From: Chalara sp. BL73
Taxonomy: Eukaryota > Ascomycota > Leotiomycetes > Helotiales
DNA length: 64,000 nt
Direction of reading: 5' to 3'
Assembly (NCBI GenBank): GCA_918026815.1
Contig: CAKJVC010000191.1
Coordinates: 124,001 to 188,000, forward strand
The notes under the pieces: model-generated
Database searches by the model: none
What the model saw: only the letters and a program-made list of their open reading frames with translations
What the model was told of the DNA's origin: nothing
Part shown: one piece after another, positions 23,742 to 35,074 of the stretch
Numbering within the stretch: position 1 is the stretch's first letter
Layout of the letters: the number at the start of each line of letters is the position of its first letter
Made by a program: the position numbers and the translations under genes

Positions 23742-25114
23742 AAGGAGTTATATTTATAGACATTAGGTTTTGTCGTTCAGCATGGAGTATTGGGTGATTC
23801 AGAATCTGTATAGACTTTCTTCCAGCTTCACCAACTCAGAAGCAGGTGTTTGGAGAACTTCAGGAGGAGCTTCTTAGCTCTGTTCAATTCGCATTAAATT
23901 CATTGATAAAAAGATTCTACAGAATGGACATATCCCCAGACACCAGTTTCAATCACGCAGTCACCACACCTGCTCAAGTCTTTCTCCCGGGCTGAAGCGG
24001 CTACGGCTCCTAAGGCAAGGAATCGTGGAATCTCACAAGCTCGAATGTTTCTACCTTTAGGGATGTTGAGTTATATATTGAAACCAAATAATATGTTATT
24101 CCCAACTCTGTTTTACAGCCAAGAGGACCTGGCGGTCCTAAGAAACCGCTGCAACTCAGCGACAACTTATCGCAAAAATCATACACAACTATCACATTGA
24201 AAAGACGTAAAACTTCCCAAAAGCAGCTCACTTATAATGTAATATGACTAGGTTGTTATGTAGTTGTTGCTCTTTTTGTCTTAGTCTACAAATGAGCTGG
24301 TCCACCACTGCATTAGTTTTCATAAGGTACTACCTGGTAGCGTTAGCAATGGATACTTCCATATGTTCAGAGATGCTATATCGGTTGTGTTCAACCCGCG
24401 CAAAGATCAATAGTTCGGGAGTAGGAGCGTCGCGGAATAAATGCCGTTTATCTTGCGCCACAACCTTAAAAATATTGCAGAGGTTGACTGTTGAGGATAT
24501 CGGAAAGTGTTGTGATGGCATGCACGGCTAAGCATTCCTGGAACAGAGGGTCTGACGCAATTCAAAAGTCCCTGGTTTCTGGCTACTTGGAAGCACCTTG
24601 TTCCTTATGTAACCCAACTTACGCCTGATTGGGGAATCTTCCCAAGAATACTACAGGCACGAGTTGATGCCTCAAATTATGCGCTCTTCTGATTGCCACA
24701 GCTTTCTACTGTCTGTTGTCTGTGAATAGGCGTAGCAATCGGAAGCAGGAAGATGGTTATGAGCGAGACTAGACAATGATCAAGACAAGGAAGACGGCTC
24801 ATCAAATATAACAAGATTGATGTGTTATGAAGGCTATGTAATGGCGGTTGCTACAAAACTAAGGATCAGTAGTCCTTCCAAACCATTCTCAATGTTACCC
24901 ACTTGGTAATCTGGGATGTACTAAAGTGTACGACTAGATCTTCGTGTCGCCGAAAGGATGGTATACAGGGAAAAGCAGAACTTTTGATTGATTTCTATCA
25001 TGGTAAGTTTAGCGATATCCTTTCCGCCAAAGACATTTGTAACTCCAGGTAATGTTCATTGATCGTGGTCTCGTAAGCGCCTCTCGCATCCCAGTCTACG
25101 TACTGGGAACGTGA
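23742..25114. other. 1.4 kb spacer, no supported gene
   Basis: Contains the 3' ends of two convergent genes, the chitinase and AGM1. Short open frames only. Confidence 0.5.
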
Positions 25115-27036
25115 CTAAGCAGGCATGCTTCCTTCATCCTTGACAAGCTGTGCGACTTGTCTGGCTAGATTATCAGCTTCAATGTGAGTTGCGGCTTCTG
25201 CATAAACCTGACGTAATATTAGCGATTCAAAGTTCATAATCAGCGGAAAGAGACATACCCTAACAGCATCCTCAGTGCCTGATGCTCTCGCAAAACTCCG
25301 GCCGTCCTTGAATTTTGCTACAAGTGCATCGATCCGGGCCTGGGTTCCTCGAGGCTCGACCAATTTTCTCTCAGCATCCGTGGTCTTGAAGATATTGCGA
25401 TCGTGAACCTCAACTCGGACAAGCCGGTTTGGAAGATCGACATAAGTCTGGTCCCATTCACGGGGGGTCCAACCCTTGTGAGCCAGAATGGTCTCCACAA
25501 GCAGCATATCAGAGAGAGCATCGCCGACCGTCTGGTTGATGAGCTCAGCTAAGGCTTGCAAAGTCTCTAATGCCGCAGCTTGAGCCGGTGTTTCAGGTGT
25601 GAGAGTCTTGAACGCCTTCAATGCTTGCTGACTGAAAACCACTGTACCGTGACCGTTTGCTTCAAAATAGACACCCACATCGAATTTAGTGGCCGCGTGA
25701 TGTAGCCACTTGACACCAGTCGGAGTGCATACAACTGGCAAGCCCAATGTCTTTTCAACATACTTCAAGGAGGCACCGTTGGCATAAGCGGTTTGTACAA
25801 CCTAGAAATGCAAAGGTCAGTACTCTGCAGATGATCAGAATGACGTGAGGTAAGTTGTACTTACACCAATTTTAAGCTCATCAGAGAGGCGAGCCTCACG
25901 AGTCAAATCCCCAATGAATGAAGCGGCCAAAGTAGCAATTTTATCGCCGTCGAGGAGACGGAATCCCTGTTCTGAATCGGTGAAATAATAGATCAAGCGG
26001 TCAGCATCACCGTCAAGCGAGCAGCAACGGTCATTTGGAGCAGCCTTCGAGGATGGAGGAGCACGTTGTCTGGTTTTTACGAAATCCGCACCACACTATT
26101 GTGCTTAGCGTCGGCCAGGATCTAGAGGTAGTTCTACTTACATCGGAGTTGAGCGACTCCGCCTTTAGAACGTCGTCATTGATAATCTTGATATCCAGTC
26201 CGCCTTCAGATGCGCCGGGCAAGTACTTGAGAAGCTCTGCAAGCTTAGGTCCGCCTACACCGTTTGCGCAATCCACTGTCACAGGTCCAATGGCTTTTTT
26301 GCCCTTCATGGCCCGCACAAATGCTTTTGAGAGTTTCTCATAGTATCCAGCCTCGCTGACTTCACCGTAGCTCTGGGGTGTGCCCTCCGTATTTGTGCAT
26401 CTCGTCAAGTAATGTAATTGGGGAGTAGTCAGCAACTTGTAATCCGTAAAATCGGTTCCGGTTGCGGTCAACGCATCTACCAAAGCCTTGACTAAAGCTG
26501 GACCTGACGCTCTTGTATCTCTAGCATAGATAGCTCTTGCTGGTGTTTCTGGATTGATCTTAAGCTCCTTCTCCAATTTGCGATACACTTGAACCACGTC
26601 TTCATCCTTTGCATTGGCCAACTCGGTAGAATATGCCTCCCAACTATTCTCTAGCATTTCGCCCATTGGGTCAACCAGCTTAACGCCGTTGTCTTCAGGT
26701 GGATTATGCGAGGCTGTAATCATAACACCAATTGTTTGACCGCCAAGTTTGCGAGATCGTAAAGAAGCGATGAGTCCAACACGGAAGACGACACTGTCGA
26801 GAAGGTTGGCCTGAAAATCCGTCAGAGTTAGTTTCTGTGTGGTATAAAATATATTGAGTTCCGCATAATGATGGGACCGTAGTAAAATATGAGATCTTTC
26901 TAATTCAAGTACGTTCTTCAATGGATCTCTGATACAGGTGACTTACCTTCATGCGAAAACCTGCCGTGCCATATTGAAAGTGAAATTCAACCGGCTTGGG
27001 GTGCTTGTCGCTCGCAGTTTGAATAGCCGCATCCAT
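25115..27036 (-). CDS. AGM1: Phosphoacetylglucosamine mutase
   Basis: Converts GlcNAc-6-phosphate to GlcNAc-1-phosphate, the step before UDP-GlcNAc for chitin, N-glycans and GPI anchors; cytosolic and essential in yeasts. Five exons, 27036-26947, 26810-26142, 26095-25865, 25801-25259 and 25207-25115, sum to 541 codons plus stop, in line with the family. The phosphoserine loop is ITASHNPPEDNGVK, the metal-binding loop is DGDADR, the sugar-binding loop is EANGHGT, and the C-terminal phosphate-binding loop is RASGTEDAVRV. Every splice joins the family sequence without loss. The start MDAAIQTASDKHPKPVEF agrees with fungal orthologues. It is divergent from MUS81. Confidence 0.96.
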
Positions 27037-27425
27037 GATAAGAGTTTTGTGTTGATCTCCAGAACAAAGAAGGGTTGTATGATCGATCTAAAAGCTCCGA
27101 GAAGCTTCAAGTTATAGAATTATAAACCCTGAAGGAAAGGTCAAATGGAGGGGTTGGCTTTCGTATTATCAAATGGGGGGCAATATCATTCTATTTCAAG
27201 AATCTGTTTCACCGCTTTCGCTTTTGGAATGCGTGCATAAAATGACGCTCACCCTTCCAACCACAGAGGAATAAGCCGTATCACGTGTTTTCGTGTAAGT
27301 CATGACTGTCTGGGCGCGTTTAGTGGGTCAAATGAAAATACAACATCGCGTTTGCATCGCACTGCCAGTCGCCCTCACATTTGCCAAATCGCCTATTGCT
27401 CCGAGCTAGATCTCAATTTTACACT
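27037..27425. promoter_or_regulatory. Bidirectional promoter region, AGM1 / MUS81
   Basis: 389 bp between two divergent housekeeping start codons. It contains TCACGTG (an E-box-like core) near 27282 and GGGCGCGTTT near 27312, which loosely resembles a cell-cycle MCB core. Both are only weak matches. Confidence 0.4.
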
Positions 27426-29222
27426 ATGCCAGACGATATGCCATGCGCGAATCCCCTCTTGCTAAAATGGGTTGAAGAATGGCTTGAGGTGGAAAGGCAG
27501 CGTGGCTCGAGGGGAGTTAAGACATACCAAAAGGCACGCGATGCCATCAGAGCCTGCCCATTGACTTTCGCACACCCTTCGGAGGCTAAACAATTGAATG
27601 GGATAGGGGAATTACTGGTCAAGAAGTTGACTCAAAGGATGGAAGAGTTCTGCGAAGCTAATGGCCTGCCAAAACCTAAAATACCGAAAGGAAAGAAGAG
27701 AACTCTGCTACACAAAGATGGTAGTGATGAAGAAGAAGATGCTACACCATCGCCGAAGAAAAGAAAGAAGATAACAAAACCTTATGTGCCGAAGCTTAGG
27801 TCTGGTGCATACGCCATCATGATTGCACTTTCAAGTATGGACGAGGATGACGAAAGTGGTCTGAGTAAAGATCAAGTAATTGCAATCGCCGAGGAACATT
27901 CTGATTCATCGTTCACTAAACCTAAAAAAGCAAACGAGTTTTACACAGCTTGGAACTCTATGCAGACCTTGTTAGACAAAAATTTGGTATACTCGAAGGG
28001 CAAACTAGGTGGGAAAAGATATCTGCTTACGCCAGACGGTTGGGATATTGCCAGAGGTCTTCGACAAGCTATAAGCGGAGGTATCGATAACCTCATGAAC
28101 AAAGATAGCGTCTCGCCGCAGAGGAGGAGAAAAGAAAACCCTCAAGGTAATGCAAGCATGGGTCTTATAGCTTCAGGGTCTCCTCATCACCAAGAATCCG
28201 GTGACGGGTTATCAGAGGCGAAGAATTTACAGGAAGTCATTCCACGAGGAAACAGCAAAGCATTGCCGACCTTTGAGCCCATTGTGATTCCTCCTGAAGC
28301 ATACTCGATCCATCTTGTTCTTGATAACCGGGAAGTTCGTGCAAAGAACGATAGAACCCACATGCAGATGGAATTTGAGAAGAGGGGAATAACGCCAATA
28401 ACTCGTTCACTCGAGCTGGGAGACGTCACTTGGGTAGCAAAAGTTCATGATTCTAGACTGCTTTCCAGTCTAGGCGGAACCGTTGACGAAGGTGATGAAG
28501 TTATTCTCGATTGGATTGTGGAGCGGAAGCGTTTGGATGATCTTATCGGTTCGATCAAGGATGGAAGATTTCACGAACAAAAATTCCGTATGAGAAAATC
28601 TGGAATGAAGAATGTTATCTATATTATCGAAGAGCACAACGTCGACAGTCAAGTCCTTAGCAATTGCCTGGCAATGATTGAATCTGCAAAAACAAGCATC
28701 CAAGTAGTGGATGGATATTTTTTGAAAGAGACCAAGAGCATGGATGATACTATGAAGTATCTCACAATGATGACAAATATGTTACGGAATGAGGTATATA
28801 GAGGTAAAGAACTATATGTCATCCCTTCGAGGGTCATCACTGCAACAAATTACCTCCCGCTGAACGCACACTTGAGGAAAACGAAGCCAGGGACCGACTT
28901 TCACATCACATACTCTGCCTTTGGTGCTCTATTCTCAAAATCGAAGTCAGACACGTTGCGAGATGTTTACATGAAGATGCTAATGTGTACACGAGGCATT
29001 ACAGGTGAGAAGGCACTTGAGATGCAAAGGATATGGAATACTCCTATTGAGCTGGTAGAAGCGTACCAGAAGTGTGGTGAGAGTGAAGATGGAAAGAAAA
29101 ATAAGATGCAGCTTGTCTCGGATAGGATGGGCAATATGATTGCGAGAAAGAAGATACAAAGAACTTTAAGTGTTGGGATAAGTAAAGTCTGGGGCGATAT
29201 GAAGATCGATGGCGATCATTGA
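27426..29222 (+). CDS. MUS81: Crossover junction endonuclease MUS81
   Basis: Catalytic subunit of the MUS81-EME1/MMS4 structure-specific nuclease, which cuts stalled forks, flaps and recombination intermediates in the nucleus. Predicted 598 aa, one exon. The N-terminal helix-hairpin-helix lies around NPLLLKWVEEW to LNGIGELLVKKL. A basic, acidic-patched linker (KKRKKITKPYVPKLRSGAYA) follows, then a winged-helix-like region (KANEFYTAWNSMQTLL..GGKRYLLTPDGW). The ERCC4 nuclease domain runs from LVLDNREVR to WIVERKRLDDL (the GDxnERKxxxD signature) and FHEQKFRMRKSG, and the C-terminal HhH is near CTRGITGEKALEM. An in-frame ATG at 27381 would add 15 residues with no similarity; MPDDMPCANPLLLKWVEEW is the family start. 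Confidence 0.96.
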   Translation: MPDDMPCANPLLLKWVEEWLEVERQRGSRGVKTYQKARDAIRACPLTFAHPSEAKQLNGIGELLVKKLTQRMEEFCEANGLPKPKIPKGKKRTLLHKDGSDEEEDATPSPKKRKKITKPYVPKLRSGAYAIMIALSSMDEDDESGLSKDQVIAIAEEHSDSSFTKPKKANEFYTAWNSMQTLLDKNLVYSKGKLGGKRYLLTPDGWDIARGLRQAISGGIDNLMNKDSVSPQRRRKENPQGNASMGLIASGSPHHQESGDGLSEAKNLQEVIPRGNSKALPTFEPIVIPPEAYSIHLVLDNREVRAKNDRTHMQMEFEKRGITPITRSLELGDVTWVAKVHDSRLLSSLGGTVDEGDEVILDWIVERKRLDDLIGSIKDGRFHEQKFRMRKSGMKNVIYIIEEHNVDSQVLSNCLAMIESAKTSIQVVDGYFLKETKSMDDTMKYLTMMTNMLRNEVYRGKELYVIPSRVITATNYLPLNAHLRKTKPGTDFHITYSAFGALFSKSKSDTLRDVYMKMLMCTRGITGEKALEMQRIWNTPIELVEAYQKCGESEDGKKNKMQLVSDRMGNMIARKKIQRTLSVGISKVWGDMKIDGDH

Positions 29223-29440
29223 GACTTATGGTGTCTTGATATTCAGACATCGACGGGACTTCGGGAGAACAAAATAAGGAGTCTTGGAGTTTAATATCCA
29301 GTTAAGCAGATTTTGAATGCCAAACGAAGCTTGATACAGTGGTACGCACGTACTCTAAGGAATTGCCTTCAACCAATGCTTGGTATGGTTCATGCCTTTT
29401 CATTATATCAAGAATTATCGTGTTTGAAAAATATATAGCT
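29223..29440. other. 3' region of MUS81, nothing further seen
   Basis: AT-rich sequence after the MUS81 stop. No supported feature. Confidence 0.4.
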
Positions 29441-29464
29441 TTAATTCAGTATGAGAAATGACTC

Positions 29465-29790
29465 GACTACTTGATTACCGAGCCCATTAATCAAAATCAA
29501 ATCAAAATCAAATCAGAGTAATCAATGATTTCTTGATTATCTACTTTGATTACTGACTAATTAAGCAAGCGGTTAGCCGAATTAGGAAAGCGGTAGCAAA
29601 TTTTGGGCCGCAGAATTCTAGATGTACTGATGGCTCAGATTTTTTTAACTATGTAAAAGTTTTATAGTAGCTTTCCTATAACAAAGTTTAATAGTTATAG
29701 CCAATTTTAAAATAAATTTAACAAAAATTGAATTATTATTATTTAAAAATAAAAAAAGTTGATTACTGCTTTGATTACTTGATTACTTTT
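29465..29790. repeat. AT-rich element with repeated TTGATTAC motif
   Basis: TTGATTAC occurs at 29471-29478, 29546-29553, 29759-29766, 29771-29778 and 29779-29786, a near copy lies at 29533-29540, and the inverted form GTAATCAA is at 29518-29525. A short run of ATCAAA units lies around 29490-29515. The copies cluster at both ends of a ~320-bp, very AT-rich block, which could be a small non-autonomous element or simple AT-rich expansion. Target-site duplications were not established. Confidence 0.45.
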
Positions 29791-30005
29791 TGGACACACT
29801 TAGCCTTATGCCCGAAGAGCGTATCATGGGCTTTTTGCGCAAAAATTATGAATATTCTTCCCCAAAAATCTTAACTTTTCGATTGCTATGCATGTCAAAT
29901 GTACAAATTCAGCCCGTTAGAAGGAGGCACCTGCTAGATTCCACGCTAAACTACCTACGCCAATGAACTATCAACACCATAACTCCCCACCTCTGCCACT
30001 CCAGG

Positions 30006-30883
30006 CTATATAACCATGCCAGAGACCAAGTAAATACCAGCATTGTTGAGATTACGGAGAAGCTGCTCCTGCGAAGCAAGCGTAGGCTTAACTTCGCCGC
30101 GGGGTACTGCTTTCGATCAGCGAGCTAAAAAGTAGAGAAATATAGAAAACTTACTGGGCTTCAACTGTGCCATACCATTAACCCAATCCTTGGAGTCACC
30201 ACGGACTGGAAACTTCTCCTTGTCCTCCTCAGCCTTGGTAGCCTTGCCATCCTTGACCGCCTTGAGCTCTGCGCGGGTATCCTTGAGCTGCTCTTGGAGA
30301 ACCTTGGTAAGACGCTCAAAGACCTCAATCTTGCGGTACGCATCCAATTCCTTGGCGGAAGCCTTGGGTTGCTCGATGCTCGTGGCCTTTCCGTCCTTCG
30401 CCTTCTTCAATTCAACCAGCTTTGGGACGCCAGCGGCCATTTGGAGAGGAATTAGAGGAGCGTTGTGAGCGGCAACTGGAGACGTTTGGGTTGATTTTAC
30501 GGCAAGAGAGATGTTGGCAAAGCTGGATGCGTCGGTCTTTTCGACAGCATTGCCCTTCTCGGTGCTGGTAATCGAAGGAGAGGTAGTGGGGAAGTTGGAG
30601 GAAGATACAATGTTGCCGTTCTTAACGGTGGAAGAATTTTGTTTCGTAGTTGGCTTCATGGTTGGGAGTAGAGGTGGAAGTCTGACTTCCTTAGCGTTAT
30701 GAATTGTTGCTTCGTCTACAGAGATCGAGTTAGGATTCAGTCTGACAATTAATATCAAGGAATAAAAGCTCTATCACATTCGTAGCTCAGATCGTCTGAT
30801 TTGGAGGAACGTCGAAGTGGTTTGCTAGTGGTGTGGCAGGGACCATCAGTGCTAGTGCTTTTGTCTTCCTTGGTAGGTTCCAT
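30006..30883 (-). CDS. Uncharacterised protein with a Ser/Thr-rich N-terminus and a charged coiled coil
   Basis: A predicted 255-aa protein from exons 30883-30778, 30715-30155 and 30106-30006 (introns 62 and 48 nt, the first with a good CTAAC branch site; total divisible by three). The N-terminus is rich in Lys, Ser and Thr (MEPTKEDKSTSTDG, LRRSSKSDD). The middle is low-complexity Ser/Thr/Ala/Pro. Two copies of a KDGKAT motif flank a helix likely to form a coiled coil (ELDAYRKIEVFERLTKVLQE). There is no signal peptide and no family is recognised. The exon structure is the main support that it is real. Confidence 0.6.
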
Positions 30884-33800
30884 TTCTCGGCGCACAAACG
30901 TATCGCTGGATGGTGCGAGAATTGTATAGCTATCTTAGGGTCTAGGCGACGATGTATTGAGTTTATCCCAACAAGGACATCAGAAAACTAAGGATTGAGA
31001 AAATGAAAGTTTCAAAAGGCTGTTCTGTACTGGTAAGGTCGGATGTTGTTCGATAGCCTCGTTGGACAAATCAATGACTAGTGTAGGCCTTATCGTTTTT
31101 AGTATTGAATCTTGACACTCTATTAATTATTTTTCAGTGACACAGGCGGTATCCTTGTGTCTTGAGTCAGAAATGAGCACTTCCTAGGTGAGCAGTAAAC
31201 CACAGCTCTTGATGCTGTTCCATCAACCATTTGCTCGTAGCCTTTGCCAAAATTATTATAAACATGATTTTAGATCTCCCAATATACCAAGAAGAGAGTT
31301 CAGGGCATAATAGCTCGCTGCCATAACACAATCTGCCGGTGTACGTCCAGGTCAATATCAAATAGGACTAACTTAGTGTTCTCGCTTAAGCCCCTTATCT
31401 CTATACCATCATCATCATGACGATGAACAATCCAGCTATACCCAAAACTCCATTAGAAAGTGCAGCTCAAGTTGAGTTCCAACAACCAAACGGCTACTTG
31501 GTGAAATGCCGGGATTTTGTTTACTGGACTTCTCTTTGTTTTCGCTCTACATGCATCAACAAGTGGCTTCGGCTTAAATATAGACCCTGACACGGGCGGC
31601 CGGATTGAGAACTTTTCAACATTCAATACCGAGCAATGAAGTCCAGCAACTGTATATGGCAATACAGTCTCCTACATTTATACTAACTGTGCGTCATATT
31701 TAGAGGTGATCTCACGTAAACAGAAATGAAATAGCTCAGTTCTAACAATGGTGAGCTCTAACAGTACAGCTCGCTGGCCATCATTCGTTACAAATGATGC
31801 ACTAATACAATTTCTTTATTCCTTCAAAAATGCATAAACTACAAACCTAATGAGAAAGTTGATGTATTCGTTCTTTACCTAAAAAAGTAGCCAAAGAGTC
31901 ATCTACTATTTGTTGTTAACCCGGAAACATGGGAGGTTAAGATCGAGTACCACCAATTTTGTCGGAGATACTGTGCAGGAGTATAGGAAAAAAGAGAACT
32001 GGGATCAATATTCGGATAAAAACCGGAAGTTTCCGCAGATAGCACCATAAAGAATACGGGAAGGACTGGTGTCAGTAGAAAATTTTCTTTTAGAGGCAGA
32101 AAAATAGACAAATTTTGTGAGAATATCACCATAAGCTGATAGATAATTTTTACGACACTACGCGACAAATACGGGAGGGATTATGCATTAAATGTCTGGG
32201 GAATATATTACCTCAATAGCTTTCAGCTATAGTTGGTATCTGTTGACCGTGAAACCTGGGAACCTTCTTTGAAGGAAGTTAAATGAGATGATTTAATTAA
32301 GGGGGAAAGAAAGGAGCAAACTAATATTATTGTGAATCATAACACTGACAATAAAAACCGACGGAAAGGCGAGTATGCATGGCAGGCGGATGCTTGGTAT
32401 GATATCTTTGATAAATCAAGAAATTATCCTTGTATTATGGTGTAAAGCTACTCCTAGCTTTGTAAAGTGTTCGAACTGACACGCAAGATAGAGATGTGCA
32501 TAATTACTTTGCCTAAATGCTAAAGACGCACTTATTTCTATGCACCTTTATCCGCGAGTCAACAGTCGTAAAATGCATGCTTGATGCATCTTTCGGTCTT
32601 GCTATATTCCCACATTCTATCAAAGCCTCTTTCGTTCGAACAAAGCTGCGTCCAGATCGATTAAAGAGGCTTATACTACACCCGAAGTGTGAGTTGTTGA
32701 GCGAGTTCAAAGGGGGCGAAACTGATCTTGTATTTGTTGTATATGAGGCAAAAGGTTGGAGCGGAAGCCTCCTGCTTGATATCTCGACATGTTAGACAAT
32801 TAGTGCGCACCTCTGGCATCGCTGGTTCTGCCAAAGTATACCATATTAATACACGCGAGAATGATACGGTTTTTACCCTCATATCTTTTGCTGCGTATTG
32901 ATACTTTCTAGTTGGCTGTCGACGGCCACAACAGGCTGACGAGGACGCAGGAGTGAAGGGAATGAGTGAATAGAATGAGTGAAACGGTACACTTATGTTT
33001 TTTTAATAATTCTTTGAATATTAACATGGAGATCTTTGAGTTGACAAATATTGCGCCAATCTTCCAGGTGACATAGAGCGCACATGCTGTTAATGAGCTT
33101 GCGGCCTTGAAACTTCGATCACTTGTAAACCATATCCATTTATAAGCAAATACTTAATCCCAAACCTTTATGATTGAGCACTTGAAAGCTTGGTATAAGC
33201 TCTGCGATGACAATTACTTGAACTGAAAGTCGGTCTACACCGTAAAACAAGAGAGGAATATGCGAACATATTCTGATGCTACAGATTTGCCTTCGCCCTC
33301 TTAGGCAAAGCATTTCAACAGTTCTTTTTAAATAAGAGCTTAAATGTAAGCAAAGATTTCCTTGGATGAGGTAGTTAAAAACCATCGGCATTGAAATTGC
33401 ATAGGATATTGTGGATTGGATTTTACGTAGGCCTGGCGATGCGGAGTAGATATATTCTCTGTGTCCCGGAATATCTACACTTTCATAGCCTTCATGTATC
33501 ATCTTTAAGACCTACATCAATTTTTACAGGATCAAGTACCTAGATCAAGTTAGAGATCGACGAAGCGAACAAATTAGAGATGGAGAGGGACCCTTCAGAA
33601 GAACTGAACTACCGTGCAAGAGATACTCTAAAGTAGCAGAAACAAACGATGCATTATTTAGGAAAACAGACTAAAAACACCCTTAGATTTGTTGCCTGGC
33701 TCCAGTCCAAGGCATTGAAGTGTGTTAAGATGACCTGGAACATATTAAACATAGTGAGTACGTTCAGGCAATATCCTTCTTCCTACAGCCCAAAGCATGT

Positions 33801-35074
33801 CATGTTTCCAGATAGCAAGTCCAAATGTACATGTGAAAATCCGGACACTTGAGTATACCGCTCAAGGGCCATACTCTGTGCTCTATGGCAAGTGCTGAGA
33901 GGCGCAAGGCTATGAGCATGTCGCTTCTTCGGAAGTCCCGCCTAGTTTGATTAAAAGTGTGTTTGCTACAGAACATTCATAGAGTTGGTAGGGAGTCCTT
34001 CCACATCTACACTTGCGACCGGCCTAGAAGATTTGTTACTTTGAGGAAGATCAAATGTCTATCTAGCCAACAACGCCAGTCATGCTTTTAGAGTCCCGCA
34101 ATAAATTGTGGCTTTGCGCCTGAGACTGCCAAGGGAGCGCCTTCTCTTATATTTCAGCTTTCGTTGCCCGATTTCGCGGGCAGGATACCATCATGTGATG
34201 CCTGGTGTGCTTAAATTTTCCTTAACAACAGGCCAATATATCGAAGGAAGCCACCGAGGCGCCAGAAGTGATACATGGATATAAATCACGTGACACACCA
34301 TCTTGACCGCTGGATTGAACTCTAACCAACATAATTGCTGCTTGACTTCTTCCCCGGTGACAATCAAGGATGATTCATGTAGAATATGGACCTGCTACCG
34401 CTAGATGCGCCATTTAACGGTAGGCCCTCTGCCATTGCTGCATTGTAACCTGCCACTATTGCAATGTGATGCACATTCGACTCTCGTCTTCACGAGAGAT
34501 GAGCCTATATTAATCACATCATTGTTAGTAAATACTGCCACAATTACGTTTGATTCGTTGTTAGAGCATAGTTTCCGCTCTTTTCCACGCCCCCGTAGAA
34601 GAAGAAATTCAGCGGCAAGGGTCAGCTGCGGGCCGCAGACATGGGTCTAAATACCCGTGTTCGTCAACCCGGAACTTGGGACTCAATGTTACACTTGATG
34701 CTGCACTATGTTTGTTTGCAGATTTTACCGATGCAAGATGTCGTGTCTCTCCACCTATGACCAATCGATTCTGATACTCGATAACCCCGCATGGTATTCC
34801 AAGCATTGTGGGCTGATAAGAGGAGCGAGCTGGCCAACAGAATCCTACTCTACCGACGTGATGGGAGTGGTATCCTGGGTGTTTCTGGGTCCTTGGGCCC
34901 GGAAAGAGCGCCATCCATGAAGAATCCCGGAGACACGGCTTGAATTTGCTCATATCACCTGCCTTTATGCCTATAGGAGCATCTCCTGTGATAAGCACGT
35001 CTTCTGCCTTAGTGGCCGTGCCGCTACCTGTCTAAACTACCCTCAATCTTCTTCCAAATACTCGGCCTTGCAAA
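30884..35074. other. 4.2 kb AT-rich region, no supported gene
   Basis: The longest gene-free stretch. A broken secreted-protein-like frame lies around 31520-31680 (a hydrophobic segment LLFVFALHAS, then GFGLNIDPDTGGRIENF, with TGA upstream and downstream), too short to call. Other frames (32517-32795, 33140-33502, 34609-34998) show no family. No intact transposase or reverse transcriptase motif was found. It may contain decayed mobile DNA. Confidence 0.4.

Noticed and set aside
31418..31591. 57-codon ATG frame and an overlapping secreted-like frame
   Set aside because: Both are short, and the hydrophobic frame lacks a start codon and is closed by stops on both sides.
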